64,000 nt of DNA from Guillardia theta CCMP2712 (lineage: Eukaryota; Cryptophyceae; Pyrenomonadales; Geminigeraceae), in contig NW_005434662.1 in NCBI RefSeq assembly GCF_000315625.1, positions 675,681-739,680 of the forward strand. Reading direction: 5' to 3'. A model generated the notes under the pieces. The model searched no databases, was not told the DNA's origin, and saw nothing but the letters and a program-made list of their open reading frames with translations. The number at the start of each line of letters is the position of its first letter. Position 1 is the first letter of the stretch. Below are positions 1 to 12,900 of the stretch, one piece after another. The position numbers and the translations under genes are program-made.

Positions 1-1
1 C

Positions 2-1271
2 CCAGTACTTCGACGGGCTCTACTACACCAGCGGGTCCCCTCTCTACCGCTGGGTCGGGGAGGAGGACGGACAGTTCGAGCTGTACAAGACCCTCCCGAC
101 TAAGGCGCCGAGGCGATGGAAGCACATGCTGTGCGGCAGCACCAACTACCTCTTGGTCACACAGGTTGGAGCGAGGGGAGAGTGACGAGTCGAAGTTTGA
201 CGTGGAGGTTGTCAGGGATCTGTTTACAACTCCACCGACATCTACGTGTGGAGGGACGCCTTGGCAGACTTCGTGCTCTACCATTCCGTCGACCAGCCCG
301 GAGATGACCTGGGGATCTTCCGTAGGCCCCGCCCCTCCCCTCTTGCTCCCTCCTGACTCCCTTCGCAGAGGACCAGTGCCTTTTTGTCGTTGCGGGCAGT
401 TGTGACGGTTGCACCCGCGTCTATCAGATCCGCGATGGGGTAGTTGCGATGCAGCAGGTAGGCTTTCCGTCTCCTCCCCCGTCTCGCCTCATCCTTCTTC
501 CCTCTTTCCCTCAGGCCCTCAACGTCGTCCGAGTGGTCGGCCTGTCAACTTTCCGGGCTGGTTCTCAGCTTGTCATCGCCTTGACCATCGGAAGCGACTC
601 GGTCGATGCGGTACTCCTGCGCTCCTCAGGCGTCCTCCTGCTCACCCACTGCCAGGGCTGCGGCAACAGCACCAGCAACAGCACCAGCTACTCCCCAGCT
701 CATGTCGAGCTCTTCGCTGCGGTGGGAGCAGCTGCTCGCAGTGCCGTTGCATGTTCTTCTGACCTCCTTCTCCTCCAGTCCTGCTGGGACCTCAGCAGTG
801 CATGCCAGGCTCCCATGTGGCGACCGATAGGTGAAGTTGCCGCTACCATGATCGCAGACTCATCCCGTCCCAGCTACCAACCGCACCATCACCGTGCCGG
901 ATGGCAGCGAGACCGTGCCAGGAGCAGGTGCGTGCTTGCCTAGTCCCTTGCTGCTCCTCCTGACCCTCTTGACAGCTCAACATGTGTTCATGGACAGCCA
1001 GCACTACCTCATGGTACACTCCCTCACGGAGACTCAGCTGTGGGCAGTGGTAGGGAACCTGCTGTGTCGCCCTTGTACCCTGAGGCGCGTGCAGGAGGGA
1101 ACGGGCTTCAGAGGAGGGGCCAAGTCGCTGACCTTCTGGCCGGAGGACGGAGCAAACGCTGCGCTCGTCCGATACTCAGGAGCTGCCCCGTGGTCGCGGT
1201 TTGACTGCAACGGAACGAGCCTCTACGCGGTCCATCCCCTCATGATCCTCCTGCGTTGCCTCACTGTCTGA
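2..1271 (+). CDS. EAR/EPTP-repeat beta-propeller protein, 3' part
   Basis: The open frame enters from the left window edge, so the N-terminus is missing. The first exon reads FELYKTLPTKAPRRWKHMLC followed by GSTNYLLVTQ. This is the EAR/EPTP repeat pattern (F..YQ.lpT.ga..w..f.ig...YL.van) known from LGI/VLGR1-type seven-bladed propellers. A later exon has a similar blade end (VFMDSQHYLMVHS). Short introns that keep the frame lie at 165-215, 322-368 and 458-514. Further introns near 780 and 930 are likely but less certain. The last exon runs to the TGA ending at 1271. EAR propellers usually act in extracellular or surface adhesion; the ligand here is unknown. An AATAAA at 1476-1481 could be its polyadenylation signal. 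Confidence 0.6.
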
Positions 1272-1975
1272 GCAGTTCGAGATGTCCAGCGCGATGCGAT
1301 CCTCCTACTCCTCCTACTCCTTCGCGGTGCAGGTATCGTGTGCTCACAAGAAGACTTGCGATCAGACGATGTGACGCTCTGCGGCAGGGAAAGAATCCTT
1401 GATGAAACCTGGATTCTTCACGGGGGCCTGACTTCTATTGTTTTTCTTCATCTTCTCTCTTTTGCCCAGCATGTTAATAAATTCATCATGTGTCTTGTCC
1501 TATCAAGTTGATTACCGCAGGTCGCCACGGTCAAGTCTTGCTACTGCCAACCGTGGCCGCCGGGCCGCGCAGCCGCGAATCCCTCGCTGTCCGCCGATCA
1601 TCAGATGATGTGCTAGCTATCAGAGTCAAGTTCAAAGCTCGGGAGAACAGTGCGGCCCCGACTCGGTGACTGCCGCACTGCGGCCGCGCCGACCGTGCAG
1701 GGCCGCAGGGCCGGGCCCCGGCGGGCCGGGGCCCGGGCCGTCCCGGGCCCCGGAGCGGCAGAAATCAGTTATGTTGGACTGAAACGTAACGGTGGGACTG
1801 GAAAGGATTCCAATGGCGAGCGTGGAGTGAGGGTAAGGAGCGGAGGGAGCGGAGAGGAGAGAGAGGAGAAGGATGTGATCAACTTGACTCGAGATGGCAA
1901 GATAGTCGTTCATGATAGGATGGGTTGAAGCTCCAGTTCTACCCTCTCGATGGACTGGATCTACAGAGACTGGTT
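1272..1975. other. Intergenic; GC-rich GGCCCGG block
   Basis: No gene is supported here. About 1546-1765 is very GC-rich and made of overlapping ggccc/ccggg words that read almost the same on both strands. It includes tgccgcactg, also seen near the GC-rich blocks at 40.1 and 43.0 kb. Short ORFs over it on both strands are composition artefacts. Confidence 0.6.
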
Positions 1976-4130
1976 ATGATGAGGGGCTGTTTCAAACATT
2001 GGTTCTTGTGCCTGCTTCTGCTCGCTCCATTCGGTTGCCGGGGGCCCCGTCATGCTTCGTACCATGGACAGACGGATACAAGGTGGTGTTCGCTCTCTCC
2101 TTCTGTTCAACCAAAGAGTTGACTCCTTGAGCAGTGGCGATGAAGGCCTGGGGGACAACGGACTGTAAGCCTTTTCTTGATGGATTAGGTTCATCCAGGT
2201 TGAGATCTTACATGGATGGCAGATCCGATCCTTTAGCTTTCAACATGTGCCTGTTCTGCACACTGTGCTCGGTGATTTGTGGATCCCGTGTCCAGTCAAG
2301 AGGCTGACGAGGGCCCAGGATCATGCAAGGGATCAGCACTCGTGGAAACTTCGCTTCTCGGAGCTCATGGAATGGAAGCAAATGCACGGGACCTGCGAGG
2401 TGCCAGTGATCGTCAACAGCGGCATCGAGCGAAGACTTTCGCGCTGGATCCGCATCCAGAGGAATTTGAACACTAAAGGAACTTTGCACCCCGCCCGCAG
2501 ACGGATGCTGGATTCAATCGGGTTCAAGTGGCGACTACGCAGGCATGGGGCAGGGAGGAGACCTAGAAACGTGCGGCTCTCACGTTTGAGAACTGACGTC
2601 TAGACTGATCCTGCCCTTGCTGCCAGGAAACGGACCCTGGGGCAACCCTCAGAAGATTCAAATCAGAATCGGCGTTTCTCGAACGTTTGCAACCAGCGAT
2701 GATGTGAGTGAAAGGTTCTCGAGCTTGATTTTCACTGAAACCACGTATAGGCATGGAGGATCGTTCAGCAAAAGCTTCAATGAAACGATCGAGTCGGTCA
2801 GATCGGTGCTATCCTCGCAGACCTACGTTGACCATGAGTGAACGTTGTTCCTTTAAAACAGCCCTTCAGCATCAGGTCCTCCCTGGGACAGAGCAGTTCC
2901 AACAGCGAGATGAAGCCGGGTAACGACAAGAGACTCCTCTCTGATCTCCGATCCCTGATGCGCTCCTTCAAGATTCTGCGCAGTCAGAGCGCGCTACTTG
3001 GCTGCAGCGTTATGCCGAGCTGAAGGAGTGGCGAGACACATTCGGGCATTGCAACGTGGTAACGGCAACGCCATGCACGTCTCCGCCTCGTTGTGACGCA
3101 GCAGTACTCACAGCCGTACAAGTCGAGGGTGGTGGGAGAGCTCGGAAGATGGGTGACCACCCAACGGACCTTCCACCGGCTCGGGATCCTCAGGTAAGTT
3201 CAGCTCCCCCTCACTCCTTTGTTTCAAGGCCCTCTTTCTCCCCACCTCCTTCTCTTGCTCGCTCACCAATGACCCAGTGACACGCGACGGAGACTCCTCG
3301 ATGCCCTCGGGTTCACCTGGGACTTGCACACGACTTCTTGGGAAGAGGTAACGGTGTTGCCCCTGACCGCACCGCCTTCTCTAATACGATGTGCTTGCAG
3401 TACTTCAACCTTTTCCTCCTCTTCCGCATCGTGCATGGACATTCTAACGTGCCTTATCGCTTCCGCAATGGGTCTGATTTCTCGCTTCCGAAAGAAATTC
3501 ATCGAGTCCCGAGGGTCTCAAAAGGAATTCTCATCCCCAACCTTGGAGCCTGGGTCAACAATCAGCGAGCCTTGTATCGCAATGGGAAGGTATCGCAGCT
3601 CAAGGCTCGTTCTTGCCGGCGCATCGTCCCTGACGAGCATCTTTCTGCAGCTGTCGGCTGAGAGGATCAAAAGGCTCGAGAACATGGGGTTCGTATTCGA
3701 GATTGGGTTCGGAAGTTGGAACGTAATTCTCCCCTGCTCTCTATCGTTCAAGTCTGATTGAGCGTCAGGTCTGGTTCAACCGACTCCTTCTTTATAAGAT
3801 GCAGCATGGCACTGTGGAGATGACGTTTGCGGACAAGAGCTCGCCAGAGGACAGGTCCCTTATGAGCTGGGTCACAGTCCAGAGGAGCAACTTCCACAGC
3901 AGCTCTCTCTCTCAAAAGAGGCGGCAATTCCTTGAGAGCATCGGGTTGCGTGCGAGGTACGTCCACTGCCGGCCCGGCGGCTCTGACTCAGTTTGGTAAG
4001 GCCAAGGAGGCAGTTTGCTGGGGAGCATCGCAATTTTCAAGATTCTCAGTATGAACACTTTAACATGATGGGGGACAAGGAATCTGTGTGGATTCTGCAT
4101 TCGTGCAACAACACCATCAGGCTCGGATGA
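1976..4130 (+). CDS. Helicase-associated (HA) repeat protein with signal peptide
   Basis: This is a multi-exon gene with about four copies of the helicase-associated domain (PF03457; pattern W..rF.eL..y...hG.c.Vp...LG.Wv..QR...rkg.Ls..r...Le..GF.w). Copy 1 is near 2342-2535 (FSELMEWKQMHGTCEVP, then RRMLDSIGFKW). Copy 2 is near 3010-3330 (LKEWRDTFGHCNV, LGRWVTTQRTFHRLGIL). Copy 3 is at 3402-3712 (HGHSNVPYRF, LGAWVNNQRALYRNGK). Copy 4 starts near 3770 and is divergent. Introns at about 2012-2136 and 2165-2235 preserve the frame and connect these repeats to an ATG at 1976. That start encodes a hydrophobic leader (FKHWFLCLLLLAPFG). An intron after the fourth repeat (about 3958-4000) extends the protein to a TGA at 4128-4130. 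The region 2600-3010 is poorly resolved. HA repeats are thought to bind nucleic acid; no helicase core is present. Confidence 0.7.
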
Positions 4131-4303
4131 CAGGATGCTGCATATGTGTGATGAATGTAAGATGCTGCAAGGAAACAGAATAGTGATTAATTAAACATGT
4201 CATACAAAACACAAGTTAGCGATTAATTAAACATGTTATACAAGACACATTTCACAAAAGAATATGCGTATGTGATTATGTAAACATGGTATATATACAA
4301 AAG

Positions 4304-6206
4304 TCAGAATTTTGTACTCCTTAGCTGTCTGATTCGTTGGACGAGCGGGCGATTCCTGATATCTTTCTCTGCATCCCCCAGGCACAGACTGCAGATGGTC
4401 TGCGGGAAAGCTTTCCGATCGTCATGCGGCAGCGGCTCCCTCGGTGTCATCGCGTAGTGCGCACTCTCAATCTTATCCAGACGTTGCTCGATCACCCCCG
4501 CTAGCCCCCCGAGAACCCTCGCTGTTGTCTTCTCCTGCTGAGAGCCGTCAGCATTAGCAGCTCCGTCAACTGTCCACCGAACCTCCGCCCTCCTCCCGCT
4601 CTTGCGGGACGCCTCCGCCTCCCTCGCCTTCCACTCGTAGTGCGAGTATCCAGGCTTGTCCAGGTCAACTCGGACCATGTCGCCGCACCTGAAGCACTGC
4701 AAGGCCGTCATATGGCTCGTCGACTCTTGTTGTTCTACAACCTGGGCGTTGGGGAGCGCTACTTCACCCTTGTCCGACTTGAGTCGGTTCTGCTTCGCCA
4801 TCTCCGTCAAGAAAGCTTTCTCCGCCTCTTCCTACATATTCGCGATCATCAGGAGGAGCTGGAAGTCGATCAGTCACTGACCATGGTCTTGATGGCTTCC
4901 AAGTATTTCCCTTCCGCATGCAGTTTCTCTCCGTTCTAAAGTGCGCAGCCAAGTCAACAGCAGCTCTGAGGGAGGTAGCAGGGGTACCTTTGTCAACAGC
5001 TCGTGCAGGGGGAGTTTGATCCCAGACACGTCCTTGGCGTCAGCTTGCACTTCTCTCAAGTCAATCAGGGGAATGTCTTCGGTCTCCGCCATCTCTGCCT
5101 CGTTCGCTGACGACACCGTCACCCGCGAGTTCTGCTTGGAAACTTCTTGGGAGGAGAGCATATTGCGCTTGCGAAACGTGGGGCTCTGCGGCTTCTTGGT
5201 GGGCACGGAGATGCGGACGAGAGGCATGTCGTTGATCTTGAGGCGCTTGATGTCGTAGAAGAAAGGTTTCACGTCGGGCTTCGCTACCCCCAGCACCGAC
5301 GTGCAGTAGGTGCTGCCATGAAGGTCCAACACAAACTCACATATGATGGCTGTGATTCGAACTCGCTTCTGACTCCTCAGGTTCCCCAGCATGGTCGAAG
5401 TCCTCGTGATGCAGTACTTTGCTATCGAGTCTTTCTTCGGATCGAGAGGAACGATCGAGTCCCGGAAGTGCGGGTTGTGCGGCTTCACGATGGTGTCGAG
5501 CTCAATATCTCCCAGCGTGCTCTCAGCGTGACACTCCATGCGGTAGACTTCGCACCTTGACATCAGGTTGGTCTTGAAGCTCACGGTGAGGTACCTGACG
5601 TCTCCTCGTCACCCGACAGCTCAAGCCTAGTCGCTCCTCACCTTGTGAAGGTCGGCAAGGGGATGTATGCCTGAACGCAAGTGATTTTCTCAGGGAACAA
5701 CGCAGAGGCTTCTTTCTGCTCCTCGATCCCAAACGTGGTATGTATTTCACCTGCATGGCACCAGACCTCCGTCAGTCATCGCGTCGCCACTGCAAGATCA
5801 TGTCGCACAGACCGCATGATTGCCGAAGCCACAAGATGAGAAGATTGAAGTGCTCGACTGCGACGAAGCAGGGGGACCAATCCTCGCCGTACACAGTGCA
5901 GAGGAAAGGCTGTCCGTCAGACCCTCGGGTCTCATGGCACCGGCGAAGGTCTTCCTCCATCATATCGAATGTCACTGGTGTTTCTCTCGTGCTTCTCCGC
6001 ACCCTCAACTTATCGTCCCCATCGCTGCAGATTCGCGCAACAATGCCCAGGTCGGGAGCGATGAGGAAGGAGAGGGGAGCAGGGAACTTGACGAGGATGT
6101 CAGGGTGCTGAGCGAAGAGGAGCCATAGGGACCATGGCGGCACCGCGTGCATGGCGGACTTGAGGTCTTCCCAGAAGGCGCCGGTCCATGCCGCTGTCCC
6201 CGCCAT
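4304..6206 (-). CDS. Unrecognised conserved-looking protein with two Cys pairs
   Basis: Several long minus-strand exons follow one another: 6206-5772 (probable start, MAGTAAWTGAFWEDLKSA), a short exon near 5730-5640, 5584-4874, and 4810-4304 (stop TAA). The main exon has mixed alpha/beta composition (VRITAIICEFVLDLHG, DIKRLKINDMPLVRISVP) followed by an acidic, disordered stretch (MAETEDIPLIDL). The last exon carries two CxxC units far apart, CFRCGD and CSLCLGD, that could form one metal site. It ends in a basic segment (VQRIRQLRSTKF). I do not recognise the family. The joins between the first and second exons are not settled, so the N-terminus is tentative. Confidence 0.5.
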
Positions 6207-6754
6207 GCCAGTGTAGTGCCGTTGCCAAGTTGGTTGGCGGTCGTTTGTCGGGGCCCTTCTTGGATTGCTGGGTAGGGGTAGTTGTATATGGTAAAGGAAG
6301 GGGTCAATGACCGGGTAGTGTAGGCTAGGTAGTAGAGGGTGGTCAAATTTGATGTGCGGGGATGCGGGTCAGATGGTAATGGCGGGAGGGAGCAACGGTG
6401 CACCGGCAACATGCGGCGGAAGGAAGAGGACGAGACCGCAGGAGGAGTAGAGGAACCATGCCGAGGAAGAAAGAGGAAGCTTTCCATGAGGCCAAGAGGC
6501 GTCCTGACTCCCGTCGTCACTTGAGGCAGGGAAGAAACCTCACAAAGAGTTGAACTGAATTCGAACAGAAAATGGTATTTATCACCAGCACGTCCTTGAG
6601 ATGGTCGGAAGTTTCAGCACCGGGGTGAGCATGATTCACTTACAGTGGCAATATCTACGGCTGTGCAAAAGTTCTGGAATGCTCCTGGCAGGAGCAGCGG
6701 AATCTTGGTTCCGTTTGTAGAACCATGGCAGCAGCTTGCTTATGATCGTTGGCG
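6207..6754. other. Intergenic between divergent genes
   Basis: This lies between the starts of a minus-strand and a plus-strand gene and should hold both promoters. A tgggtaggggtagttg word near 6268-6285 is one of the dispersed CCCTACCCC-type motifs of this window. No coding potential is supported. Confidence 0.4.
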
Positions 6755-9700
6755 ATGAAGAAGCTCTTCAGTAAGATCTCATCAACACAGCGTCCTTCGA
6801 AAACTACCAAGGCCTCGTTGTTGCTGAGAAACAACAGACCTGCCGAGAGCTCCGGAGTCGATGATGACGACGTCAAGGAAGAGTCGAGCGATGACGAGGG
6901 AGTCGCAGGGGACGCGGCACAGCAAGCAGGGGCAAAGGTAGGCTGCGACTTGTGCTCCTGCCCGGCTCTCTGACTCTAGCAAACATCAGAGTAGGCCCAA
7001 GACAAACGACGAAGAACGAATCCAGCGGGGCATTCAGAATGTCAAGGGATGGATTCAGTCCAAAAACCTGCCTGAGTAAGACCTCCCCTCGTTGCTGCGA
7101 ACGCGCCGGGCTGACCTGCATGTGTCAACAGGGAATCAGACTTGAGTGATCCCTCCAACTCTGAAGAGGATCGTCATGCCGAGGGGCCCAAGTTGACTCT
7201 GAAACCCAAAGAGCAAAACCGCATGAAGTTTTCTTCCGACTCAGAAGATGCAGATGATTACAAGCCAGCTGATGATCCATTCCAGGGCTCCGACTATCAG
7301 CCAGCTTCATCCTTGGGAAAGAGCGAAAAGAGAAGGAAATCAGAAAACTTTCAAGACAGCTTTCGCTCTATCGAGAAGGTCACTTACCAGCTGACCGACG
7401 ATTCAGAGTCTACAGACGACAGTGAGCTACTACCTGCAAAGACTGGACTGCTTCATGGTATCAACATCGGGAGCACGATCGACTCAAGAGAAATTGAGAA
7501 GACGCTCTCCGTTTACAGCTCGAGCCATTCCACCGTCAAAGCCAAGAGGCAGCGGCATGGGAAGGACGACGTGACCGACAGCAGGCAGACGAGGGATGGC
7601 CTGCAGTTCCTGAACGCAGGAAGCTATCAAAGTCAGTCAAGCTATCGCCCAGCACAAGAGCCCCAGCCGCATCGATCATTACGCATGTCTTCGTCAGGAT
7701 CCCAGGGCTCGGAGTTCAGGTACAGGAGGGATCGACTTTTCTCTCCTTGTTGACTTGGTGGACAGGACGTCCAGGATGGAAGTAGAGGCACCGAATACCT
7801 CCTCCAGCCGCAAGGCTGCGACCAAACTCCCCAACATAAACAAATCGCGCATGCCTGAGAGTCGTTTTGTGCGGGATGACATCAGCGACAGCTCCGACGG
7901 CGAGTCGGAGGGAGAGAATCGTCCAATTCAGAACCAGAGAAAACCAGCGAGCCATCACACCAGTTTACAGCACAGAGACATCGCACGAGAGAGTCGTAGT
8001 CAAGAGAGTAGGAGGAACGACTTCGATGCTGCGTTTGATTGGCGGCCGCCGGGCGATACTTTCGGTTCGAGCCTAGGGCGTCCTCAGTCGGCGAACAAAT
8101 CGCTGAACTCTTCCACTGACTCCGATGTCTTGAAGATTTCGGACTCAAGTGAGAGTGAAAGTAAGTCTGATGGTACCCCAGCGCGTGCCTGAGATGATCG
8201 GGTAGGTGAGACGGACTCGTCCTTCTTCGGAAACAGCCCGGCCAAGTTGGGCTCCCTGAAGCTGGAGGGAGTGAACGACTTCGACACGTTCATGAAGACG
8301 GTGGACAAGAAAGTCAACAAGGCTGTCAAGATTGAGAAGCGGATCCTCAAGTCTCGCAACCAGTGAGTGCTTGTCCATCTCTGCTTCTGGTCCTGAACTT
8401 TGTGGAAGGATGAGGAGCGCGGGCTCGAGCCAGCCGGCGTCGGAGGCGTCGGAGGTTCCGAGTAGGAACGTCATTCCAGTGATATCCAGGTGAGAGTGAC
8501 CGCATCTCCCGCAACGTTGTAAAGTTCATCCTGTCCAGCTCGATCCCTGCCAAGAAATCAGCAGACTTGAACTTCGAGAGGTTCTCACGGGCCAAGGAGG
8601 CGAGCACACCAACAGCGGCGCCACCAGACCCTCTTCTGCAGTCCTCGGTCGGTATGAGGAGACAGAAGGTGAGATTCTGAAAATGTCACTTGATGTGAGC
8701 CTGATACCCTTTCCCCAGCTGGATCAGATCAAGCCTGGGCATGGATACGCTCCTGCTGTGGAGATGAATGGGAAGTCTCGTCGACCAGACACTTCGCACG
8801 ATGAGAAGAAGATGGCTGAACAGCTAGAGGTGAAGTGAAGAGGACGAGGTACGGTCAAGTACTTGCAGGAACTGAATCGGGCGAGCCAGGAGATGGAAAT
8901 GCTACAGAGGCAACAGAAGGAGGCCGCGCAGAAAGAACGAGAGCAGAAGGAGATTCTTGATAGGTGCAGGGCGATGATGGTGTTTTCCTGCTCTCAGCAG
9001 CTGCCGACAGGTTGAAGAGGGAGAAGCTGAGACGAGACAACAAGCACAAGGAGCAGAAGGAGGTCGATCTCCTCGCTGCCTCATGCGATCCTGACGGTCC
9101 GGCAGGAGCTGGAGAAGTTGTGGTCCGAACAGGCGAAGCAAGATGACGAGCGATTCCGACGGGTGAGACCCGATCCATGGGCATGAACGCGCTGCTGGGT
9201 TGATGTTCTTGCAGGAGAAGGAGATCGAACGACTCAAAAGCCAGCTCAAGATGAAAGAGGTGCCGGAGGAGGGAGGGGATGGAAGAAGAGGGGAGGGATG
9301 AAGTGACAAGCGGGCAGGACAAGGAGAAGATGCAGAGCGAGGAGCTGGAGCGGCTGCGGAGGGAGGTAGCTGAACGGGCTCGAGCGGATGCTCTGGTGGG
9401 GGAAGGAATCAAGTTTCTTTTCCCATTTGACGCAACTGAGCAGGGGGCCGCTGAGTTTGACAAGCTGGTCGCCGAGAAGCACAAGAAGCTGCTGGTTCCC
9501 CAGGTGGAGCTGCAGGTGGGGAGGCTACCGATGCTCAGAGCGTCACCTTGCAAAGGATGTGACGAGCTGATTTGCACCTGGGCAGAGAGAAAGTCACCCC
9601 AGTCACCCGAAGCCGATGGAGAAGGACTGGCACGGGGATCGTCAGCAGGGGCAGGAGCAGTCGCATGCTCGCCAGAGGTCGTCCCATGAACGTCTCATCC

Positions 9701-9890
9701 TCTTTCAGCCTGAAAGCTCTTTCTCTTCAGCTTTCAGGACCTGCCTGCTCAGTCGGAGGATCTGAGTTCGCAGGTGACATGCCACCTGTTTGTCTCCTGC
9801 CCTTGACTGTCAGCGGCAGATTCAGCACTCTGAACTCCGTCCAGTCTCAAGGCAGCAGCGGCTGAAGCCTCTGGAAGAGAGCAAGGTAGC

Positions 9891-9922
<32 letters not shown>

Positions 9923-12900
9923 ACCACCTCTTGAGCTCACTTGTCTTTTATGCAGAAGGAAGAAACGAACGAGAAAGATCGCCCGACGACGAGCACAAGG
10001 AACCAGCAGATGCTGCATGCGGCCCTCAAGGAGCGGTGACATGCCGCGACACTAGCTGGTTATGAGCCTCACTCCTACCTCAAGGTTCCGCCCGCAGGTC
10101 ATTCCGGGCTACTCCAGCGCAGCCCCGGGCGGGCGGGAGCAGCCAACGGGTGCGGAGGATCCTCCCCAGAGCTACAAGAGCGTCGCAGCGGCGAGTCATG
10201 AGACCCTGGCTGAGATCAAGGCCAAGAGGTCTGCTGCTGCCCAGCTGAAGCAGGAGAAGGTCTTGTCGTGCTTGAGGAGGAGGCTGCCTTGTGATGGGGC
10301 TGCAGTTCAAGCAGGAGCATCTCAAGTCGCAGGCCGGGATTCAGCATCACATCAAGTCGGCAGTGAGAGCGCATGAGGTCCAGCGATGATGCTATCCGCT
10401 GCGAACCCTGACGACAGCCCAGGACGAGCTCAAGGATGCAGTCCAGGAGGCGCGGAGCAAGGCGGAGCTGCAGGAAGCGAGGGTGATTCTTAAGGAAAGG
10501 TGAAACAAACCGAACCTTCAGAGGATGTTGCTCTGTCGCTGACGTGTGAGCAGCGCGAGACCAGCTCCTCCGTCTATCAAACTGGACACAAAGTTCGTGG
10601 AAGACATGAAGAAGCTGGAGGAGGAGAAGCTGGAGCTTGAGAGAAGGGAACAGGTGTCTTGTACTTTCATTCTCCTTGATCGTGGGCTCACCCAGCATTC
10701 TCAGTTGCAAGAGGCTTACATTGAGCAGCTCAAGTTCGAACAGCAGCAGAAGTTGGAAAGGGAGGAGGCGAAGAGGAAAACGCTGCAGAAACTTCGCAAT
10801 GAGAACCAGATCATCGACAAGATGCTGCGCGAGACAGACAGCTTGGATGGAAGGCTGATGAAGGAAGTTGGGACGTTGGAGACCCTGAAGGAGCAGTTCA
10901 AGAAGAAGCAAGAGCTGGCGGACAAGCTGCGAGATCAGCAGGAGGAGCTGAAGAAGAAGCAGGAGGAGAGGGAGAGGGAGCTTTCCACGCTGAAGCACGA
11001 AGTGAGCAAGGCAACTAACTCCGCGGGCATCCAGCTCCTGCAGATGGAGAGGTTGAAGCAGATCCAAGAGGAAAGCAGGAGGCTGCAGGAGGAGAAGCAG
11101 CAAGAGCTGCAGCGGCTGAAAGAGGAGATCCAGATGAAGTCGAGCATCGATGCCGAGGCCCAGGAGCTGGAGCGGCTGAGGGAAGAGAAGAAGAGGATTG
11201 AAGAGAGTCAGGCGGAGGCCCGCAAGGCGTTGGAGCAGGAGCAGGAGATGCTGGAGAAAGCGATGTCAGAGCAGAAAACCATCGCTGAGGAGTTTGAGAA
11301 GCTGCAGCGGGAGAAGAGGAGACGCGAGGAGCACGAGATGGAACTCCGGCGCTCCATGGTGCAGGAGGAGCGAGAGATCGAGCGGTTGAAGGAGGAAGCC
11401 GAGAACCGGAGGATGGAGATAGAGAGGCTGCACGAGGAGAAGCAGAACCACATGAAGGTGCTGGAGGGGCAGCAAAAGGACCAGCTGATGAGCGAGCTGG
11501 CGGAGCTGAAGGAGAGGAAAGAGAAGGTCATGAACGAGGAGGCTCGGCTGAGGAGCGAAAAGCGGGAGCTGGAGGAGCTGAACAAGAGGAGGGAGGCTGA
11601 GCTAAGACACATCGAAGAGCTTCGGATCAAGAGCGACGAGCTCGAGAGACAGCAGATGCAAGCCAAGCTTGAGGAGGAGCGGGCGCTACGGGAGAAGGAG
11701 GAGAGGGAGAGGGAGCGGCTCCGCGCCAAGGAAGATCGGATCCGAAAGATGCTGGAGATGGAAGCTGAGAAAGCGAAGCTGGACATGGAGCTGGAGAGGA
11801 AGAGGAGGCAGGCTGAGATAGACAAGCTGAAGCAGGAGATACAGGACAAGAAGATCACCGAGGAAGAAGAAGCAGCAGAGGAAGAAGTTGATGCCAATGA
11901 GCAGAAGATCAACGACTGGCTGAAGAGCTCGCAAACAGGTGGTCCTGCTGGAGGAGGAGGAGGAGGAGGAGGAGGAGGAGGAGGAGGAGGAGGAGGGAGA
12001 GCAGGAGACATTACCGAGAGGTCGATGGGCAACTCGTCGGCGGGAGACGGCGGCATGACGGACAGGAGTGACGCAACCGACGGGACGATGACGAGCCGAG
12101 GACCTGCGTCGCAGTTCAAGCTTGCAAGGTACGGGAAGGTGAAGGAGCTGGAGAAGGTGATCACAAGGGACAACGTGGACGATCGAGACGACAAGGGCAA
12201 CACCTGCCTGCATCATGCGTGCATGCAGAATAAGAAACGGTAAACCTTCTCCCTCCTCTTCTCCTCTTCATCTTCCTTTCTCCCCCTCCCCCCCCCCCCC
12301 CAAAAAAAAAAACACACTCCCTCTTCCGGGTTATTTTGATGATGTGTCATCGGGTGCTCGATTCAAAAAGCCCTGGATCGGGGCGCGTCGGGGGGGGCCC
12401 NNNNNNNNNNNNNNNNNNNNNNNNNNNNNNNNNNNNNNNNNNNNNNNNNNNNNNNNNNNNNNNNNNNNNNNNNNNNNNNNNNNNNNNNNNNNNNNNNNNN
12501 ACTACTACTACTACTCTCTCTCTCTCTCTCTCTCTCTCCTCCCCCCCCCCCCCCCCCCCCCCGACCCGAGGTTCCTCCCTCTCCCTCTCCCTCTCCCTTG
12601 AATCTCATCGTCTGCCTATGCAGAATTGCGAAGATGGTGCTGCGACTGGGCGCAGACATCAACGCGCAGAACGAAAAGGTGAGGCACAGAGGAGACGGCG
12701 GTTGACGTCGAGCTGAATGGACAGCAGGGCAACACGTGCCTGCACTACTGCTTCGGATACAACTACACAGAGCTGGGAGAGTACCTCATCTCCAAAGGAG
12801 CGGATGAGAGCATTAGGAATCATCTCAACGCCACCTGCCGTAAGCTGCTGCTCCCCCTCCCCGTGACGCTCCTCCATGTGATTGTGTGGCAGGCGAAGTC

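Noticed and set aside
10216-12216. Several minus-strand ORFs over 170 codons (Leu- or Ser-rich)
   Set aside because: They are shadows of the Glu/Lys-rich coiled-coil exons on the plus strand.
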